Of a stretch of DNA of 64,000 nt, positions 62,879-64,000 are shown piece after piece. A program made the position numbers and the translations under genes. The notes beneath the pieces are model-generated. The model ran no database searches. It was given only the letters and a program-made list of their open reading frames with translations, and was not told the DNA's origin. Source of the stretch: Syngnathus acus (Eukaryota > Chordata > Actinopteri > Syngnathiformes > Syngnathidae); NCBI RefSeq assembly GCF_901709675.1, contig NC_051104.1:6493501-6557500 (forward strand), given 5' to 3'. Position 1 is the first letter of the stretch, and every line of letters starts with the position of its first letter.

Positions 62879-64000
62879 AAGTGGCCTGTTATTTGGTACA
62901 CTTGAAAATGGCAGTGTACCTAATGGAGTGTCCGTGTGATTCCCTCGTTAAGTGCACCTGCGTGAAAAGTTTTAGCTCCTACAAAACGTGAAAGTAGCTA
63001 AAACTTTTCACGCAGGTGCGCTTAACGAGGGTCACTTGGAAAACATGTTGGAACGCGGCCCTTCGAGGACTAGACTTGACACCTGTGACCTTTGACCATG
63101 ATATTTCCCTAATAAAGTGGCCTGTTATTTGGTACACTTGAAAATGGCGGTGTACCTAATGGAGTGTCTGTGTGATTCCCTCGTTAAGTGCACCTGCGTG
63201 AAAAGTTTTAGCTCCTGCAGAACGTGAAAGTAGCTAAAACTTTTCACGCAGGTGCGCTTAACGAGGGTCACTTGGAAAACATGTTGGAACGCGGCCCTTC
63301 GAGGACTAGACTTGACACCTGTGACCTTTGACCATGATATTTCCCTAATAAAGTGGCCTGTTATTTGGTACACTTGAAAATGGCGGTGTACCTAATGGAG
63401 TGTCCGTGTGATTCCCTCGTTAAGTGCACCTGCGTGAAAAGTTTTAGCTACTGCAGAACGTGAAAGGAGCTAAAACTTTTCACGCAGGTGTACTTAACGA
63501 GGGTAACTTGGAAAACATATTGGAACGCGGCCCCGAGGAGTAGCGCTTGACACCTGTGACCTTTGACCATGATATTTCCCTAATAAAGTGGCCTGTTATT
63601 TGGCACACTTGAAAATGGCAGTGTACCTAATGGAGTGTCCGTGTGATTCCCTCGTTAAGTGCACCTGCGTGAAAAGTTTTAGCTACTGCAGAACGTGAAA
63701 GGAGCTAAAACTTTTCACGCAGGTGCACTTAACGAGGGTAACTTGGAAAACATATTGGAACGCGGCCCCGAGGACTAGCGCTTGACACCTGTGACCTTTG
63801 ACCGTGATATTTCCCTAATGAAGTGGCCTGTTATTTGGTACACTTGAAAATGGCAGTGTACCTAATGGAGTGTCCGTGTGATTCCCTCGTTAAGTGCACC
63901 TGCGTGAAAAGTTTTAGCTACTGCAGAACGTGAAAGGAGCTAAAACTTTTCACGCAGGTGCACTTAACGAGGGTAACTTGGAAAACATATTGGAACGCGG
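62879..64000 (-). repeat. 236-bp satellite array, inverted arm (continues past window)
   Basis: The same monomer in reverse orientation: TCCCTCGTTAAGTGCACCTG recurs at 62941, 63177, 63413, 63648 and 63883 (period 235-236). The distal units (from about 63480) lose part of the CCTTCGAGGACTAG segment and form a distinguishable subfamily. The array is cut by the window end. Confidence 0.95.

Overview
The window is from a ray-finned (teleost) fish nuclear genome. The basis is: vertebrate multi-exon genes with GT/AG introns, mostly short; dense long CA/TG microsatellites; and fragments of repeat families common in teleosts (CAGG-TGTCAAAC terminal-inverted elements, a TCCATTTTCT / GGGTACACCCTGGAC element). 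The species cannot be named from the sequence alone.

Four protein genes lie on the + strand in the order mllt10 (AF10), commd3, bmi1, spag6. This is the order and orientation of human 10p12, except that DNAJC1, which sits between MLLT10 and COMMD3 in mammals, is not recognisable here. I reconstructed each CDS exon by exon; splice phases close in every gene: mllt10 20 coding exons / 962 codons, commd3 8 exons / 193, bmi1 9 coding exons / 332, spag6 11 exons / 507.

Layout: 1-5450 is upstream non-coding DNA with a DNA-transposon insertion at 4978-5285. 5460-31090 is mllt10, with promoter palindrome, N-terminal PZP zinc fingers, octapeptide/leucine zipper and a shortened C-terminus. 31091-46797 is a 15.7 kb intergenic desert holding microsatellites, complex low-repeat stretches that look like regulatory candidates, two divergent CTCF-like sites and one spliced-looking unidentified exon pair. 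46798-48790 is commd3. 49240-55430 is bmi1 with a CpG-rich 5' region. 56670-59780 is spag6 with an RFX X-box. 59830-60250 is repeat-like and contains a short telomeric tract. 60840-64000 is a satellite block: three 157-bp units, then about seven 236-bp units head-on against at least four inverted units, a palindrome that runs out of the window.

Functionally the genes are unrelated neighbours: AF10 is a histone reader and DOT1L cofactor, BMI1 a Polycomb PRC1 subunit, COMMD3 part of the Commander trafficking complex, SPAG6 an axonemal central-pair protein. commd3 and bmi1 are tightly linked (under 1 kb between the commd3 poly(A) signal and the bmi1 5' exon), as in mammals where read-through transcripts are known. 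The most unusual items are the satellite palindrome, mllt10 exon 14 framed by complementary (TG)n and (CA)n tracts, an antisense coding-like ORF in mllt10 intron 11, and a snap-back repeat in mllt10 intron 2.
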